DNA of 64,000 nucleotides from Tillus elongatus (Eukaryota; Arthropoda; Insecta; Coleoptera; Cleridae), in contig OZ023268.1 of the NCBI GenBank assembly GCA_964006375.1, positions 80,147,335-80,211,334 on the forward strand, in the 5' to 3' direction. Under the pieces are notes generated by a model. It was not told where the DNA came from. It worked only from the letters and a program-made list of their open reading frames with translations, and did no database searches. Positions 47,431-60,915 of the stretch are shown here, piece after piece (the stretch's first letter is position 1; each line of letters starts with the position of its first letter). The position numbers and the translations under genes were made by a program.

Positions 47431-48034
47431 GACACATGAACTTGATATTACCCTGTTTTAACTTTTTTCTGTAGCTGGATATGTTGAAAAACAGTTCGCT
47501 GAACATGTCCATTTGTACTGTGAGTGCAATAAATATTGTTATTATAAACAAAAACTGAATAAAAGTTTGTTTCATGATTGTTAAGTAGTTTTGGTATATT
47601 TTTTATATCTTATATTAAAAATACATCATTTTCTATTGCTACTTGCTAGTTTTATTCATTTGAATATTATATATTGTATCAAATATAATTATTTACTTTG
47701 GATACCTCAGATACACCGCACCGCATCCTCGGCACAGTCTAAAACCTAAGTTTTTTAGGCACAGTCATGGACACGTTCAAGAAGTCAGTAAAAAATGCCT
47801 TTTAAAGCATAAACAAATAAATGCACACATTTATAATATAACATAGGTACCATTTGGCAAAAACGAGACGCAAAATATTCTTAGTAAACAAATAAACCTC
47901 GAAATAAGCATAAACTAATCGAAAAAATTTTTGTCCACAACACCTTTTCAAATAATCTCAAAAAGCAAAAAATTGTAATATTAAAAAGTTATTATTTTTT
48001 TTAGGACGCACAAAGAAAAATTAAAAAGGTATTC
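47431..48034. other. AT-rich spacer, nothing recognised
   Basis: Probably includes the 3' UTR of the preceding LINE. No other structure seen. Confidence 0.4.
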
Positions 48035-49655
48035 TGCCTAGATTAGATTAGATTCTATTGTGAGTAGGCCATTTCAGTCCCCCCACCGCGACCCTAGGTC
48101 TGTTGTGGCTCACGTCTAATTATTTAGATTTCACCCATCAATTCCAGCTCCCTGAGGGACTCGGTCTTTTCTTGGGGGTGAGAGTTTGTTTGGCAGGTGT
48201 ACTGCCATCTGTGTAAAGTCGCTTGCCCGTTTCGAAGCTCAAAGAGAGATAACCTCTCTCCGAGTTCGTCTGGACCAGACATCCATCAGTGTTTGCCTCG
48301 AGGCGGTATCATGAAGTCCCGCTCTCGAGCAGCATCTAATCTCCAGTTGTAATCCACCCCTAGAGATCTCAGCTCCCCTCAGGCTCTTCCAAACCTGACG
48401 CCTAACAGTGTTAAAACTCAAGCCAATATCCCATCGAGTCCCGCTCCCGAGCATCACCCCAGCAAGGCCGTCCGTCCGTTTCGTAGCACACAGTATGGGC
48501 TCCAAACTCCGGGTGTTTACCACTCATCAGAGATCAGAGCCCCCCCGGGACGTCTGGACACACGACACGCCAGGGCTCAATCCATGGCGGTATCATCTGG
48601 AACCCCGCTCCCGAGTAACAACCAAGCGAGGCCAATTGTCAGTCTCTGAGGCCACAGTGGAGGCGCCAAACTCCGGGTGCATATCACTCCCCAGAGATGT
48701 CTGCCTCCCCCCAGCCCTACCTGCACCAGACCCCCGCCAGTGTTTCATTGACTCGAGGCGGTATCATGAAGTCCCGCCCTCGAGCAGCATCCAGGCAGGG
48801 TCGTTAGCCTGTATCGATGCTCACAGAGTAGGCTCAAGTCTCCAGGTGTAATCCACCCCTAGAGACTCCAGCCACTTCCGGGTTCGTCCAGGTCCAACAC
48901 CTGCCAGCGTTAGCTTAAATTTCACCCAACAAATCGAGCTTCCGACAGGAGACGACACCTACAAGGTGAAACTTTGTTTGACAGATGTACTGCCATCTGA
49001 GCGAAGTCGCTTGCCCGTCTCAAAGAGAGATAACCTCTCTTCGAGTTCATCTGGACCAGACATCCGTCAGTGTTTGACTCGGTGCAGTATCATGAAGTGC
49101 TGCATCCGAGCAGCATCCAAGTGAGGTCGTTTGTCCGTTTCGAAGCTCACAGAAGAGGCCTCAACCCTTAGTTTTATTCCTCCCCTAAAGATCTCAGCTC
49201 TCCTCCGGGTTCGTCTAGACCCGACACCCACCAGTGCTAGACTCAAGGCGACATCCCATCAAGCCCCGCTCCCGAGCATCGCACAAGCGAGGCCGTCCGT
49301 CCGTTCCAAAGCACACAGTGGGGGCCCCAAACTCTGGGTGTTTACCACTCATCAGAGTTGTCAACCCCCTCCGGGTCGTCTAGACACACGACACCCGCCA
49401 GCACTCAACCCAAGGCGGCACCCATCCGAAACCCCACTCCCGCGTAACAACCAAGCGCGGGCAACCATCCATTTCTAAGCCCAGAGTGGAGGCCTCAAAA
49501 TCCGGGTGTACATCACTCCCCAGAGATATCCGCCTCCCTCCAGGCCCACATGGACAAGACCCCCGCCAGTGTTTGATTCCAATTAGTCGCCTTTTATGAC
49601 AGACAGGAGTTACCTTGGGCCTATTCTTTAACTTAGTCCCCGGACCCACAGGGAA
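48035..49655 (-). mobile_element. Family X element copy 2
   Basis: Same organisation and length as 42277-43895: a (gatta)n/(TCTAA)n tail at the left, gttgtggctcacgtctaatt next to it, a body of about 165-bp units, and the right end cctgtgggtccggggactaa when read minus. Anchor phrases recur at 48328, 48448, 48613, 48783, 49105, 49273 and 49440, mostly 165-170 bp apart or multiples. Confidence 0.74.
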
Positions 49656-49840
49656 TATTATGCAATATACGTTTAAAATGCCGCAAAACACTTCGAAATT
49701 CTCACAAAATACCTATAAATTCCCTAAAATACCTCTTAATATCCCAAGATACCTCAAAATTCCCCGAAATACATCAAAATTCCCCGAAATATCTCGAAAT
49801 GTCCCTGCAGTTCCTTACCTTGTACACTAAAATACCCCAG
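49656..49840. repeat. Degenerate tandem repeat of about 20 bp
   Basis: Repeats of a unit like aaaattccccgaaatacctc start just beyond the 5' end of family X copy 2. Similar to 45300-45460. Confidence 0.6.
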
Positions 49841-50504
49841 TGATTTACCCCTCGATAATTATTAATTATATATTGAAAAGTCATGTTAAATTGAAAGGGT
49901 AAAATATTTCTCAAATCTGAAAACAACCTAAATATTGAATTTTTAATAATGTTTCAATAAACAAAAGAACCCTTACTAATAATACACCATAATTTAACTT
50001 TTAGTAACAAAATTGACTGATTTAAATTTCAGAGCCTACTGTCGTCTAGTATATTTTGAAATGGGGTGTTTATGTACTGTATTGTATGAGGGTTATTTGT
50101 ACATGGTATTTTGACTCAATAATTACATAAAGTGCCTAAGCAAAAATAAAATACAAAACTAAATCCATTAAAAAAATTGTATCGTATATGATAATAGCCA
50201 ATTTTGCTTACCTTATATTCATTCTCATATTTTGGTAATCAGTTTTAAGTCTACTACTAGTTTACAAAATTCTGAAACATAATTTCTAAATTATGCTTTA
50301 AAATGCTACTTTTTTTGTTTAGCTGCTGTGTATTAACTGTTTTTTCACAATAAGTTCACAGTTTTAGTTAACGCAGCGGGTGGAACGTCAGCTCACTCTG
50401 CTAACATCCTGAGTTTCCATCATACCACCCAGCAATCACTCTTTTAAAATAAATTAATTCAGTACACACTTGAAAATAACATTTACTAAAGCTCTGAGCA
50501 ACTG
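49841..50504. other. AT-rich, nothing recognised
   Basis: No coding or repeat structure identified. Confidence 0.4.
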
Positions 50505-50690
50505 AATACCCATATGCCCTACCCTTCCAAGGGGACATAAGCCGTCAGTCTCATAGAATGTACTACTTTACTTACAAAAACCGGATATTTGGCAAACTCC
50601 CCATGTTGTGGTGCAACTGCTACCTGGCGTTGGTGATTGGCCGTAGTTGCGGAAATAAGGCGACGTTAAAGAAAGAAATTACACACATAT
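50505..50690 (+). mobile_element. SINE body fragment
   Basis: The phrases acataagccgtcagtctcat, ctgctacctggcgttggtga and attggccgtagttgcggaaa match the 3' half of the SINE at 62897. The tRNA head is missing. Confidence 0.7.
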
Positions 50691-50814
50691 TAACTTCAGT
50701 TTATTCCTATACTGTATCATTAATAAATTAAGTTGAATATCACTAAAGTTAACACTAGTAGACCTTTTTCTTTTAACTCTCTCCGTCAACTCTTTGTACA
50801 CTAAGAAAATTTCA

Positions 50815-50890
50815 CCAAATCTAGGCAGGATCCCAAACCAGTCACCCATCCCCAAAACGACCACTTCCGATGTTGCTTATAGTATTTGAT
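50815..50890 (-). mobile_element. 5S rRNA-like fragment (5S pseudogene or 5S-derived SINE)
   Basis: Read on the minus strand, taagcaacatcggaagtggt then cgttttggggatgggtgact and ggtttgggatcctg follow the order of the eukaryotic 5S rRNA internal promoter and 3' part (taagcaacgtcgggc...ggatgggtgacc...tgggaa) with many substitutions. The 5' third of 5S is absent. It is therefore not a functional 5S gene. Confidence 0.6.
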
Positions 50891-50902
50891 TAAGTAAGGT
50901 CA

Positions 50903-51045
<143 letters not shown>

Positions 51046-51894
51046 CTGCATCCCTAGGCAGCAGTACACTATTTGCCAACCAAATATATAAAAATTTGAA
51101 ACAAATTTAAGTACAAAACTTATAGCAGAAAATATTGTCAGTGATTTTTCTGTTATGTTATTGTTTTGACTGTATTAATAGATACATAATGTAAATCAAT
51201 TTTATAATAATATGTAGTTATTTCTATTTGTCTAGTTAAACATTGTTAACCTAATTATTTTTTCATATTTGGACTGATAAGTAATGATTAAACTGGAGAT
51301 ATCAAAGTAATTAACTTTGCAATTGTACAAATAATTACTTTTTGTTTTTCAGAAAGTTTTTTTTACTTTCTTTATTATTGGCTTAGTGGTTTATAGAACT
51401 TAAATTTGTTAAATTATGTGTTTAAAAATTGAGACTGCAAGTTCTCTTCTGACTTATTTTCATATTATGTAAGAGATTATCTGTGTTCATAAAAAAAGTA
51501 ATGAATTAAAAGAGAGATTTTTTTAAATATTTTGTAACTATTGTGGCAAAAACTTGAACAGACGTTGCCTATTTATGAGTATTATGACTGAAATTTGTTA
51601 TTTTACAAAAGTTGTACAGTTACATTGTAATAATATAACATCAGGTGTTACACTAAGACCAAGCCTTAACATTATAATAATATAATAAATTACTTCTGCA
51701 CATAACTGAAAATGTTGTGTTTTATTTAGCGTACTTTAGAGGGAACACGAAACCTGTAATTACACTTACCAAGTTGGAATGTTGGTCATGTTTAATATCT
51801 CCACTTCCTTTACAAGAAACAATTACTTCCACATCGTGAAGTGTGGAAGTATCGCATCGGCGACCAGAATTTCAAATATTTTTTTTTTCATCTA
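51046..51894. other. AT-rich, nothing recognised
   Basis: No coding or repeat structure identified. Confidence 0.4.
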
Positions 51895-52080
51895 GACGTC
51901 TTAAAAAGTATCAAAACATATAGAAAACATGATTTGGGAATGAAAATTTTTTTGTCTGTCGGTCTGTATGTATGTCTGTAGCCAGATAACTTCAGAAGGA
52001 ATTTTGATATCGTCTTCAAATTTGGTATACAGTTCCCAAGTAACATTTAAAGTCAAATTGACGTAAAATCAACCTAATAG
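51895..52080 (+). repeat. Repeat family Y fragment
   Basis: Shares tttttgtctgtcggtctgta and atatcgtcttcaaatttggt with 53820-54130 and, inverted, 32187-32420. Confidence 0.55.
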
Positions 52081-52714
52081 GTCGGCGACCAAATCATCAC
52101 AGATCATTTTCAAGTAAAATTTAAGTGTATTTTACCAATGTGGGGAATAAACTTAAAGTAATAGAGAAGTCGATAATAGGTCTAGCAAGGCATTTTGGCC
52201 AACGCGTTTTAGTTATATTTAGGGCATTTTCAATCTTCATTGAGCCAATGGACGTAATTTATTGGTAAATATGTGCAATGTTTTACTTGAATCCGACATC
52301 TGGTCGCATGTGCCTTGAAATTATTAACAACAAACTGTGCATGTGACATTATTCTGTAGGATCTGTGGTTATGTATGTATTAACGAACGGTAGATATTAG
52401 CAACTAGGTATGTCCATCTTTGTTAAAAAATGACAACATTTTGAATGATCAAAGAAGATACTTTAAATATTTGGATCAATGATAAAGGTAATTCGCACTA
52501 TATAAAGGAAAAAACCACTCCGGTTATGTTTTTTTCTGTCAACATAATTATGATACTTTCATATAATTCCAGCGCCTCTGTAAAAAGTAAAAAATTAGTT
52601 AAAATGAAAAACTATTCAAAATTCTTGAAATTCTGATTTTGAGGATTGGTGATGTAAACAAGACGAAACTAACCTACCCTCATTATATACAAGCATTATT
52701 AGTGAATTTTTATT
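52081..52714. other. AT-rich, nothing recognised
   Basis: No coding or repeat structure identified. Confidence 0.4.
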
Positions 52715-53425
<711 letters not shown>

Positions 53426-53819
53426 CGAGATTTTTTATGTTTTTTCGAGTTAAAATTTAATTACACTAGAATCAACAAAAAATGCTTTTTAGTTTTCCAA
53501 TAAAATCAAGATGGATACCGCAAGGGTAGTTTAATATGGCTGCCGTTGTAACATTATTGACCTGAAAGTTAATTTTGCTCTATTTTTTACCTATAAGTCA
53601 CAATTCCCAATCACAAGGCAAACTAACAAAACTTTGAAGGCATTTTCTCCTATTATGGGAATTTCAACTATATGGTAAACAAATTTAGGGTAAATTTATG
53701 ATCTGGTGAAAATTGACATTTTTTTGCTAACTCGAGTAATATAACGTTTTAGGGTTTATTTATTAGAAAACTTTTAATTTCATCAAACATCTGGTATTCT
53801 GTGCTGAAAATAAATTAGG
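53426..53819. other. AT-rich, nothing recognised
   Basis: No coding or repeat structure identified. Confidence 0.4.
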
Positions 53820-54160
53820 GGTTGAATGTGTGAGGTGACAAAAATTTCGATTTTTTTTGTTGCTAAAACAGCATAAAAAATCTCAAAACACATAGAAAAG
53901 TTGATTCTGGAACGAAAATTATTTTGTCTGTTGGTCGGTCTGTCTTGTCGGCATGTATGTCTGTCTGTTAATAGGCGCAATAACTTTGGAACGAATTGAG
54001 ATATCATCTTCAAATTTGGTATCCAATTAGCACTCAACAAAGGAACGCTTCGAAATGTTTTTGGGATAAGATGGCTTCAGGGGGTAGGGGATAAATAAGG
54101 GGTGATTTGGTGAAAATTGACATTTTTTCAATAAAACTCGAGTAATAAAACGTTTCAAAA
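53820..54160 (+). repeat. Repeat family Y copy
   Basis: Contains gtctgttggtcggtctgtct, ggcgcaataactttggaacg and ggggtaggggataaataagg. The inverse copy at 32187-32420 has the same order of phrases. Confidence 0.6.
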
Positions 54161-54511
54161 GTTTATGGGTGCAGGAATACAAATATTTTCTTTGTGGTCA
54201 ACTCATGGACCCTAAATTCATTCCATGAGAATGTCTTTCTGGAGAGAATAAATTGTCACAGCCATGTCGAAATTATGATTCAATTTGCAGCACTATTTTT
54301 TTAATCACCAGGCTGCAAAATTTTACTGCTTAAAACTTTATCAGTGTTGCTGAGAACTGTCAATGTTAATTGTTAATGACAAGATTTTGTTAAAGCAGCT
54401 GTTATCAAACCAAATGCAAGGCACATAGAACATTGTGAGATGTACGACAGGGTCGCCATGCCAGTAAGGAACCAGGCTGTCGTGACAACACACTGTTGTT
54501 GCGAAATCCTG
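54161..54511. other. AT-rich spacer, nothing recognised
   Basis: No coding or repeat structure identified. Confidence 0.4.
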
Positions 54512-54880
54512 GTCAATTTTAATATTGACGGACATGTTTTGACATAAAACTCAACTTTGTCTCATCAACCCCTTAAGGGTGGTGATAACAACTCTTATAT
54601 TTTAAATAGGGAACATGAGTCGAGTGTTACATGATTTGAAAGCTCTTTCTTTTCTGAATTCAGCACACTAATTTTTTTGGAAGTTTTATCAACTCGTTTA
54701 AAAATTATTCACAGTTGAAGATGCAAAAACGCAATTCACTCATTCCGATAAGAAATGTGCTGATAGTTAATGTTTTGTTGGTTTGTAAACAAAAAATTGA
54801 CTATCAGAACATTTATTATCGGAATGGGAGGAATGCGGTTTATTATTTCAGTTTATCGGTCGGTTTGATACTTGATACTT

Positions 54881-55318
54881 ACCGAAAATTAATTTCACAA
54901 TGGTGTATTCTGTAGAAGAAAGAGTTGAAATAATTACTCTTTTTTTTTCAAAAACGATAACTGTGCCAACCATACCACAAATTTGTTTAATGAACGACAT
55001 CCTAACAGACATGTTAACAGAAAACACATTGAGTTAGTTGTAAAGTTTCGACAATGTGGTTTAGTAGCCAACAAAAAACGGGATCCTGAACGTAGTACTA
55101 CCGAAAATTAATTTCACAATGGTGTATTCTGTAGAAGAAAGAGTTGAAATAATTAGTCTTTTTTTCAAAAACGATAACCCTGCCAACCGTACCGCAAATT
55201 TGTTTAATGAACGACATCCGAACAGACATGTTAACAGAAAATACATTTTGGAGTTAGTTGCAAAGTTTCGACAAAGTGGTTCAATAGCCAACAAAAAACG
55301 GGATCCTGAACGTGAATT
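54881..55318 (+). repeat. 219-bp tandem duplication of the transposase start
   Basis: The sequence accgaaaattaatttcacaa to gggatcctgaacgt appears twice in a row with scattered differences. The first copy has a longer T run and lacks a few bases, so it is the more degraded one. Confidence 0.88.
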
Positions 55319-56178
55319 TCCAGTTAGAAATGAGACTACTGAGGTTGAAGTTTTAGGACAAATTGCTGCAGGCCCAACTTTGAGCACGAGCAAATTGACC
55401 ACAGTTTCAAACATCAAAAGAAGAACTATTCAGCGAATATTGAAGCATCATAAATTTCACCCGTATAAAATTCATCTTGTACAACAACTAAATGAAGATG
55501 ATTTTGATCGGCGACTGGAGTTTTGTGAAGTTATGACTGCACGAATAGCTGATAACGGGAACTTTCTGTTCGTTATCTGTTTTTCAGACAAACGTTTTTA
55601 TTAAACCCTACAGTCAATTGTCATAATTGTCGTTATTGGGCAGATAATAATCCAAGTCTACACTCAAACTCCGCAAAAATTGAATGTCTCGACTGGCATT
55701 TTTGGAGACCATTTAATCGGACCAATTTTTTTTTATGGCAATTTGAGTGGCGAAACGTATTTGGAGTTACTAGAAGATATCGTTTACCCTCTACTAATTG
55801 ACATTGTTGAAAATGATGATCGCTGTCAAGAAAATCAATTAGTGTTTCAACAAGATGGAGCTCCTCCACATTTTTCACATGTTAGGGAGTTTTTGAACAG
55901 AAGGTTTCCAGAGCAATGGATTGGGCGTAGAGGTGCTATTGAGTGCCCCCCTAGATCACCGGTTGTAACTCCTTTGGACTTCTTTCTATAAGGCCATTTA
56001 AAGAGTAGAATTTTCGTAACAGAACCGGAGTCTCTGGAAGAATTACGATGACGCATTGTTGAAGAATGCCGTCTAATAACTTCACAAATTCTCCAGAATG
56101 TCAGAGCTCGTTTTGAACAAAATTTGTACTTTTCTATGGTAGCTGGTGGTCAACAATTTGAACACTTACTTAACTGAA
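55119..56178 (+). pseudogene. DD41D mariner-type transposase, broken
   Basis: The N-terminal DNA-binding half (55119-55604) starts MVYSVEERVEIISLFFKND and includes RRTIQRILKHHKFHPYKIHL. It ends at the first catalytic box (FVICFSDKRFY), where a frameshift occurs. The second frame (55680-55991) has VFQQDGAPPHFSHVREFLNR, QWIGRRGAIE and PLDFFL, with 41 residues between the QQD Asp and the PLD Asp. A stop replaces the Trp codon usually following DFFL, and another stop interrupts the tail, which ends QQFEHLLN at about 56178. All three Asp positions remain, but the frame is broken. Confidence 0.85.
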
Positions 56179-56561
56179 TAAACATTTTTGACGTTTGGTT
56201 TTGTTTTTTAGTTTTTTATAACGAAAAATTGACTAATCAGTGCATTTCTTATCACAATGAATGAAATACGTTCTTGCAACTCCAACTGTGAATAATTTTT
56301 AAACGAGTTGATAAAACTCCCAACAAAATTTGTGTGCTGAATTCAGAAAAGAAAGAGCCTTCAAATGATGTAACACTCGACCCATGTTCCCTATTTAAAA
56401 TATAAGGGTTGTTATCACCACCCTTAAGGGGTTGATGTGACAAAGTGGAGTTTTATGTCAAAACATGCCCCCCTCAATATTAAAATTGACGTGATTCAGC
56501 GTTTCCTAAAAAAAAATTTCTCTGGGCGCAAATTGGTCTGTTTCGGTTTCAATGCGCCACC

Positions 56562-56918
<357 letters not shown>

Positions 56919-58387
56919 CAACATTTTTTTTTGTAATTGATAAGATAACACCACAAAAAATGAATAAATCATAACGTAAAATCAACATCTGCATAACACT
57001 ATATGAAGACTGGAACCTGTGGTTAACACTGATAAGTACACTTGGAGAACCCAAATCACCACAACACATCTTTTCAAGGACCTAACCATCATTTCGCCAA
57101 CAATAAAGCAACCAATTCGGGTGCTGCATTGACATTGTCACCTGTCAATTGTGGTCGATGTTTTGTTTTTTCTTGTATAATTAAAATTTTTGAAAATGGC
57201 AGTGAAACTCACAGAATCCGAGCGCACTGACATCTTGATGATGTACGAATATGGTGATCGTCAACGATCGTTGGTAGAAGTTTGCACTTTATTTAATACT
57301 GTTCATTCGAAAATGCAAATTAGTAAAAGTACGGTGCATCGGGTTGTTAAAAAGTATGAGGAATTTCGCCAAGTAAGGGATTTGTCAAGAAGTGGACGTC
57401 CAATAACAGTAAGTGGTGAAGATACAAGGTTGAATCTTCTATTATCAGTCCAAGAAAATCCTCATGTATCTGCAACAGAATTGGGTCAAATTCATGATAT
57501 ATCCCAAAAGTCAGCTCAAAAATTCTGAAGTCTGAAAAAATGGAACCTTTAAAATGCGTGTGGTTCATGAGTTGACCGAGGATGACCCAGATCGCAGACT
57601 AAATTTTTCTGAAATAATGATGGAACTTATTCAAGCTCGGCCTAACTTTATGAATGAAATAGTTTTTTCAGATGAAATAACATTTCAACTGAATGGTACG
57701 GTTAACAGGCACAATTGTCGTTTCTGGTCAACAGAGAACCGTCATTGGATGGAAGAAGTCCATACTAAGTATCCTCAAAAAGTGAATGTGTGGGCTGAGC
57801 TGGTCGGAAACAAAATTGGCCCTTTTTTTAATAGCGGAAATTTAAATGGTGATGGCTAGTTGAATTTATGGAGAAACCAGATTGTACCAGCACTTAGAGC
57901 ACTCTTCTCAAATCAAATGAGACCTAATCATCCAAGCGATAATATTTGGTTCGAACAAGATGGAGCTCCACCACACTTTACGAGTAATGTCCGTGATTAT
58001 TTGGACCAAATATTTCCTAGCCACTGGATCGGACGCAGAGGTGGAATCGAGTGGCCAGATCGTTCTCCAGGCCTGTCGCCACTGGACTTCTTGTTGTGGG
58101 GTCACTTGAAATGTCAAGTGTATAAAAAAAGACCTAATGATCTGGAGCCATTACAGGAGAGAATAACTGAAAAAATCAACCATATTAGGCCAGAGACGAT
58201 ACAAAATTCAGTGAGACATTTTGTTGATAGATTATATCACTGTCAAATTGTAGACGGGCCACAATTTGAACAATTACTTTAGTTTAAATCATATTACGAA
58301 CTTTTATAACAGATATCTTGATTTTGCAGTATGACTATTTTATTAATTTTTTGGTGGTGTTATCTTATCAATTACAAAAAATGTTGG
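56919..58387 (+). mobile_element. Mariner-type element 2 (DD41D)
   Basis: Ends share an inverted repeat of about 40 bp (ttgtaattgataagataaca followed by ccac, left 56925-56960, right 58346-58385). Inside is one transposase pseudogene. The right end runs directly into a family R end at 58386. Confidence 0.78.
57196..58282 (+). pseudogene. DD41D mariner-type transposase 2, nearly complete
   Basis: Starts MAVKLTESERTDILMMYEYG with a helix-turn-helix part (KSTVHRVVKKYEEF; DLSRSGRPITVSGEDT). A frameshift at about 57527-57555 is followed by NEIVFSDEITFQLNGTVNRH (first Asp), FEQDGAPPHFTSNVRDYLDQ (second Asp) and HWIGRRGGIEWP...LSPLDFLLWGHL (third Asp), with 41 residues between the second and third. 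A TAG stop at 57857 also breaks it. The C-terminus ends DGPQFEQLL. It is less decayed than element 1. Confidence 0.88.
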
Positions 58388-59460
58388 GGACGCAGCAAGT
58401 GCGTTAAGATAATGAATTTTCATAAGGGCAATATATTATAGTGATTTAGTCTTATATTAAAAGTTATAAAACATTACTCTATTTACTTAGGAACAGTAAA
58501 AAATAAGGTAAAGAAAGGCAAGCAAAAGCATGAGCGCTCACATAAATATTTATACAGTAATTTGAATACAAAACTCAACAAAAAATACACTAGAAAGCTA
58601 AACATTAAAAAAAATTCCCGTGGTTCATGCATTGAGGGTGATTGTATGCATGCAGAACGGGAAGAAGAACCCCGAGGTCGAAGAGGGTTTCTGCCCCCTC
58701 GCCCAAAAACACAGGTGGTTCTTCTTGCATACAACTACCTACAAAGCATAAAGCACAAGAAAAATTTCTTGGGAGCAACCCCAATTTTACGCAAAATTGT
58801 ATTGTTTTAAGTCATTACCTCACAATTTTCATTTATAACCATCGACCAATATTTATTTTCAATATTTACATCCATGTTTTAAATATGTTAGGTTAATTAA
58901 AAGTCAGTTGTAAAATATCAAACGTTGAACACGTCTCTGCCTATAACATTTTGTGTTAACTAGAGCTACTGTGACAACATACTACCTGATTCCGCACCGA
59001 GATGGCGCCCCTGTCGTACTTCTCTTCAATGTTCTACATGCTGACATGTTGCAATAATGTAACTTCCATTTGTTCCTGTCTACGATTTATTTAAATAGCA
59101 TAGCAGTACAGGTAACGTCATCTGTCTTTGTCTAACATTGTAGATATTGCATTACAGAATCTGAAGTGATGTCGAGGATTATTTTAATATTAATTTAGAA
59201 TAACTTTATTTTTATTTGATCAAAAGACTTGAAAATTGATACACAGCCACATCTATCTATGTTCTTTTAAGTTGTACATTTTCGTTTCAATCACTTAAAC
59301 AATTTGAGAGATATTGCATTTAAAAATATTTTTTCATTTTTTGTTAAGAAAAATTTGGCGTCAAGATCTGATGAACGAACTCATCCAAGCCATTAACAAA
59401 ATAAAGGTAATTCCCAAATTTGGTCCAGATCAGCGAAGTATTTTTTGAGTTATTGGTTGG

Positions 59461-59464
<4 letters not shown>
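58386..59464. other. Family R end, then AT-rich sequence
   Basis: 58386-58430 carries the family R end (gacgcagcaagtgcgtta). At 58650-58740 an imperfect inverted repeat (tgtatgcatgcagaacgg... ggttcttcttgcatacaact) is visible. Nothing else recognised. Confidence 0.5.

Positions 59465-59554
<90 letters not shown>
59465..59554. repeat. (TA)n microsatellite, about 90 bp
   Basis: Pure TA at the left border of the inverted Penelope-like pair. Confidence 0.97.
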
Positions 59555-59557
<3 letters not shown>

Positions 59558-60172
59558 GAAAGATTTCCGCGGTCTTTAATGTGAGACATATTTGGCTCTC
59601 GGGTTGAACTGCGTCCAGAATTTATGAAAACTCGACGTTTGGGCTCCTGTTTTGGAGTCATTTTCAAGAGGTAAAGGAAATATGTAAGGACACTCTAAGG
59701 CCTCAATCTGCCTACTCCTTAGAGCGGTGGACAAAGGTGGGTTGGGTTGTTGTAGCTCGATTACAGGGCCTCAATCTGCCTACTCCCTAAATCTCGCCGG
59801 AGATCGTCTGTGAGGTCTCAGTGTGTTTAACCCTAGGCCTCAGAGAGATCTGGCAGTTCATTGCAAGTCCTGTCTTATATATGTCGTTCCGTCTACCTGC
59901 TTCGTTGTCAGTGAAAGTAGTAGGGTCAAGGTCGATTAAGTGGGGGGCTTTGGTCATGGTACTTAGAGGATGAGGAGGATTGAGAGAGTCACCGGCATTT
60001 GTTGAGACAGATAATGGGGAAATAAAATTGTCTGTGGAATTTATTTTCTGTTTGTGTGTTTGTAATGAAGATATAATAGGTGGTCGGAAGGCGAAGACCA
60101 TCATCTCGCTTATTTAAACAATCAGGACGTTTTTCAATCTCGATTGCTTCGCGGATAATTCTCGTTTTGAAG
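59555..60172 (-). mobile_element. Penelope-like element 3' part, left arm
   Basis: Minus strand, 5'-truncated at 60172. It encodes the end of a GIY-YIG endonuclease: FKTRIIREAIEIEKRPDCLN then KRDDGLRLPTT, with the family's conserved Glu in REAIEIEK. A deletion of 8 bases relative to the right arm removes the Trp-Lys-Pro that should follow. The 3' part continues through about 59620-59665 with a hammerhead-like stem (actccaaaacaggagccc, minus) and reaches the TA tract. Confidence 0.78.
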
Positions 60173-60649
60173 ACTTCGATAATTCCAAAACAACAGCACC
60201 GGTTTACAACTTCAAAACGATCATTATCCGCGAAGCAATCGAGATTGAAAAACGTCCCGATTGTTTAAATAAGAGAGATGATGGTCTTCGCCTTCCGACC
60301 ACTTGGAAACCTATTATATCTTCATTACAAACACATTACATTATATCTTCATTACAAAATAAATTCCACAGACAATTTTATTTCCCCATTATCTGTCTCA
60401 ACAAATGCCGGTGAGCCTCTTAATCCTCCTCATCCTCTAAGTACCGTGACCAAAGCCCCCCACTTAATCGACCTTGACCCTACTACTTTCACTGACAATG
60501 AAGCAGGTAGACGGAACGACATATATAAGACAGGACTTGCAACGAACTGCCAGATCTCTCTGAGGCCTAGGGTTGAACACACAGAGACCTCACAGATAAT
60601 CTCCAGCGAGATTTGAGGAGTAGGCAGATTGAGGCCTCGTAATTGGGCT

Positions 60650-60915
60650 ACAACAACCCAACCCACCTTTGTCCACCGCTCTAAGGAGTAGACAGATTGA
60701 GGCCTTAGAGTGTCCTTACATATTTCCTTTACCTCTTGAAACCAACCCAACACACCTTTGTCCACCGCTTTAAGGAGAAGGCAGTTTGAGGCCTTAGAGT
60801 GTCCTTCCATATTTTCTTTTCCTCTTGAAACCAACCCAACCACCTTTGTCCACCGAGCTAAGGAGTAGGCTGATTGAGGCCTTAGAGTGTCCTTATATAT
60901 TTCCTTTACCTCTTG
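60650..60915 (+). repeat. 88-89-bp tandem units in the Penelope-like right arm
   Basis: The phrase ggccttagagtgtcctt starts at 60701, 60790 and 60878. Each unit runs from ccaacccaacccacctttgt to tacctcttgaaa. The left arm contains only one such unit (about 59670-59750, inverted). Confidence 0.88.

Larger units (their letters stand above)
54512..56490 (+). mobile_element. Mariner-type element 1 (DD41D) with long TIRs
   Basis: Inverted repeats of roughly 200 bp flank a transposase pseudogene: left 54512-54740, right 56265-56490, sharing for example catcaaccccttaagggtgg. The outer boundary is uncertain because no clear TA duplication is visible. A 219-bp direct duplication (54881-55099 and 55100-55318) repeats the transposase start. 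Confidence 0.75.

Noticed and set aside
50815..50890. A functional 5S rRNA gene
   Set aside because: The 5' third is missing and substitutions are many.
59787..60616. Two similar frames starting MMVFAFRP on opposite strands as a duplicated gene
   Set aside because: They are the shifted reading of the two inverted Penelope-like arms; the true frame upstream is the GIY-YIG endonuclease end.
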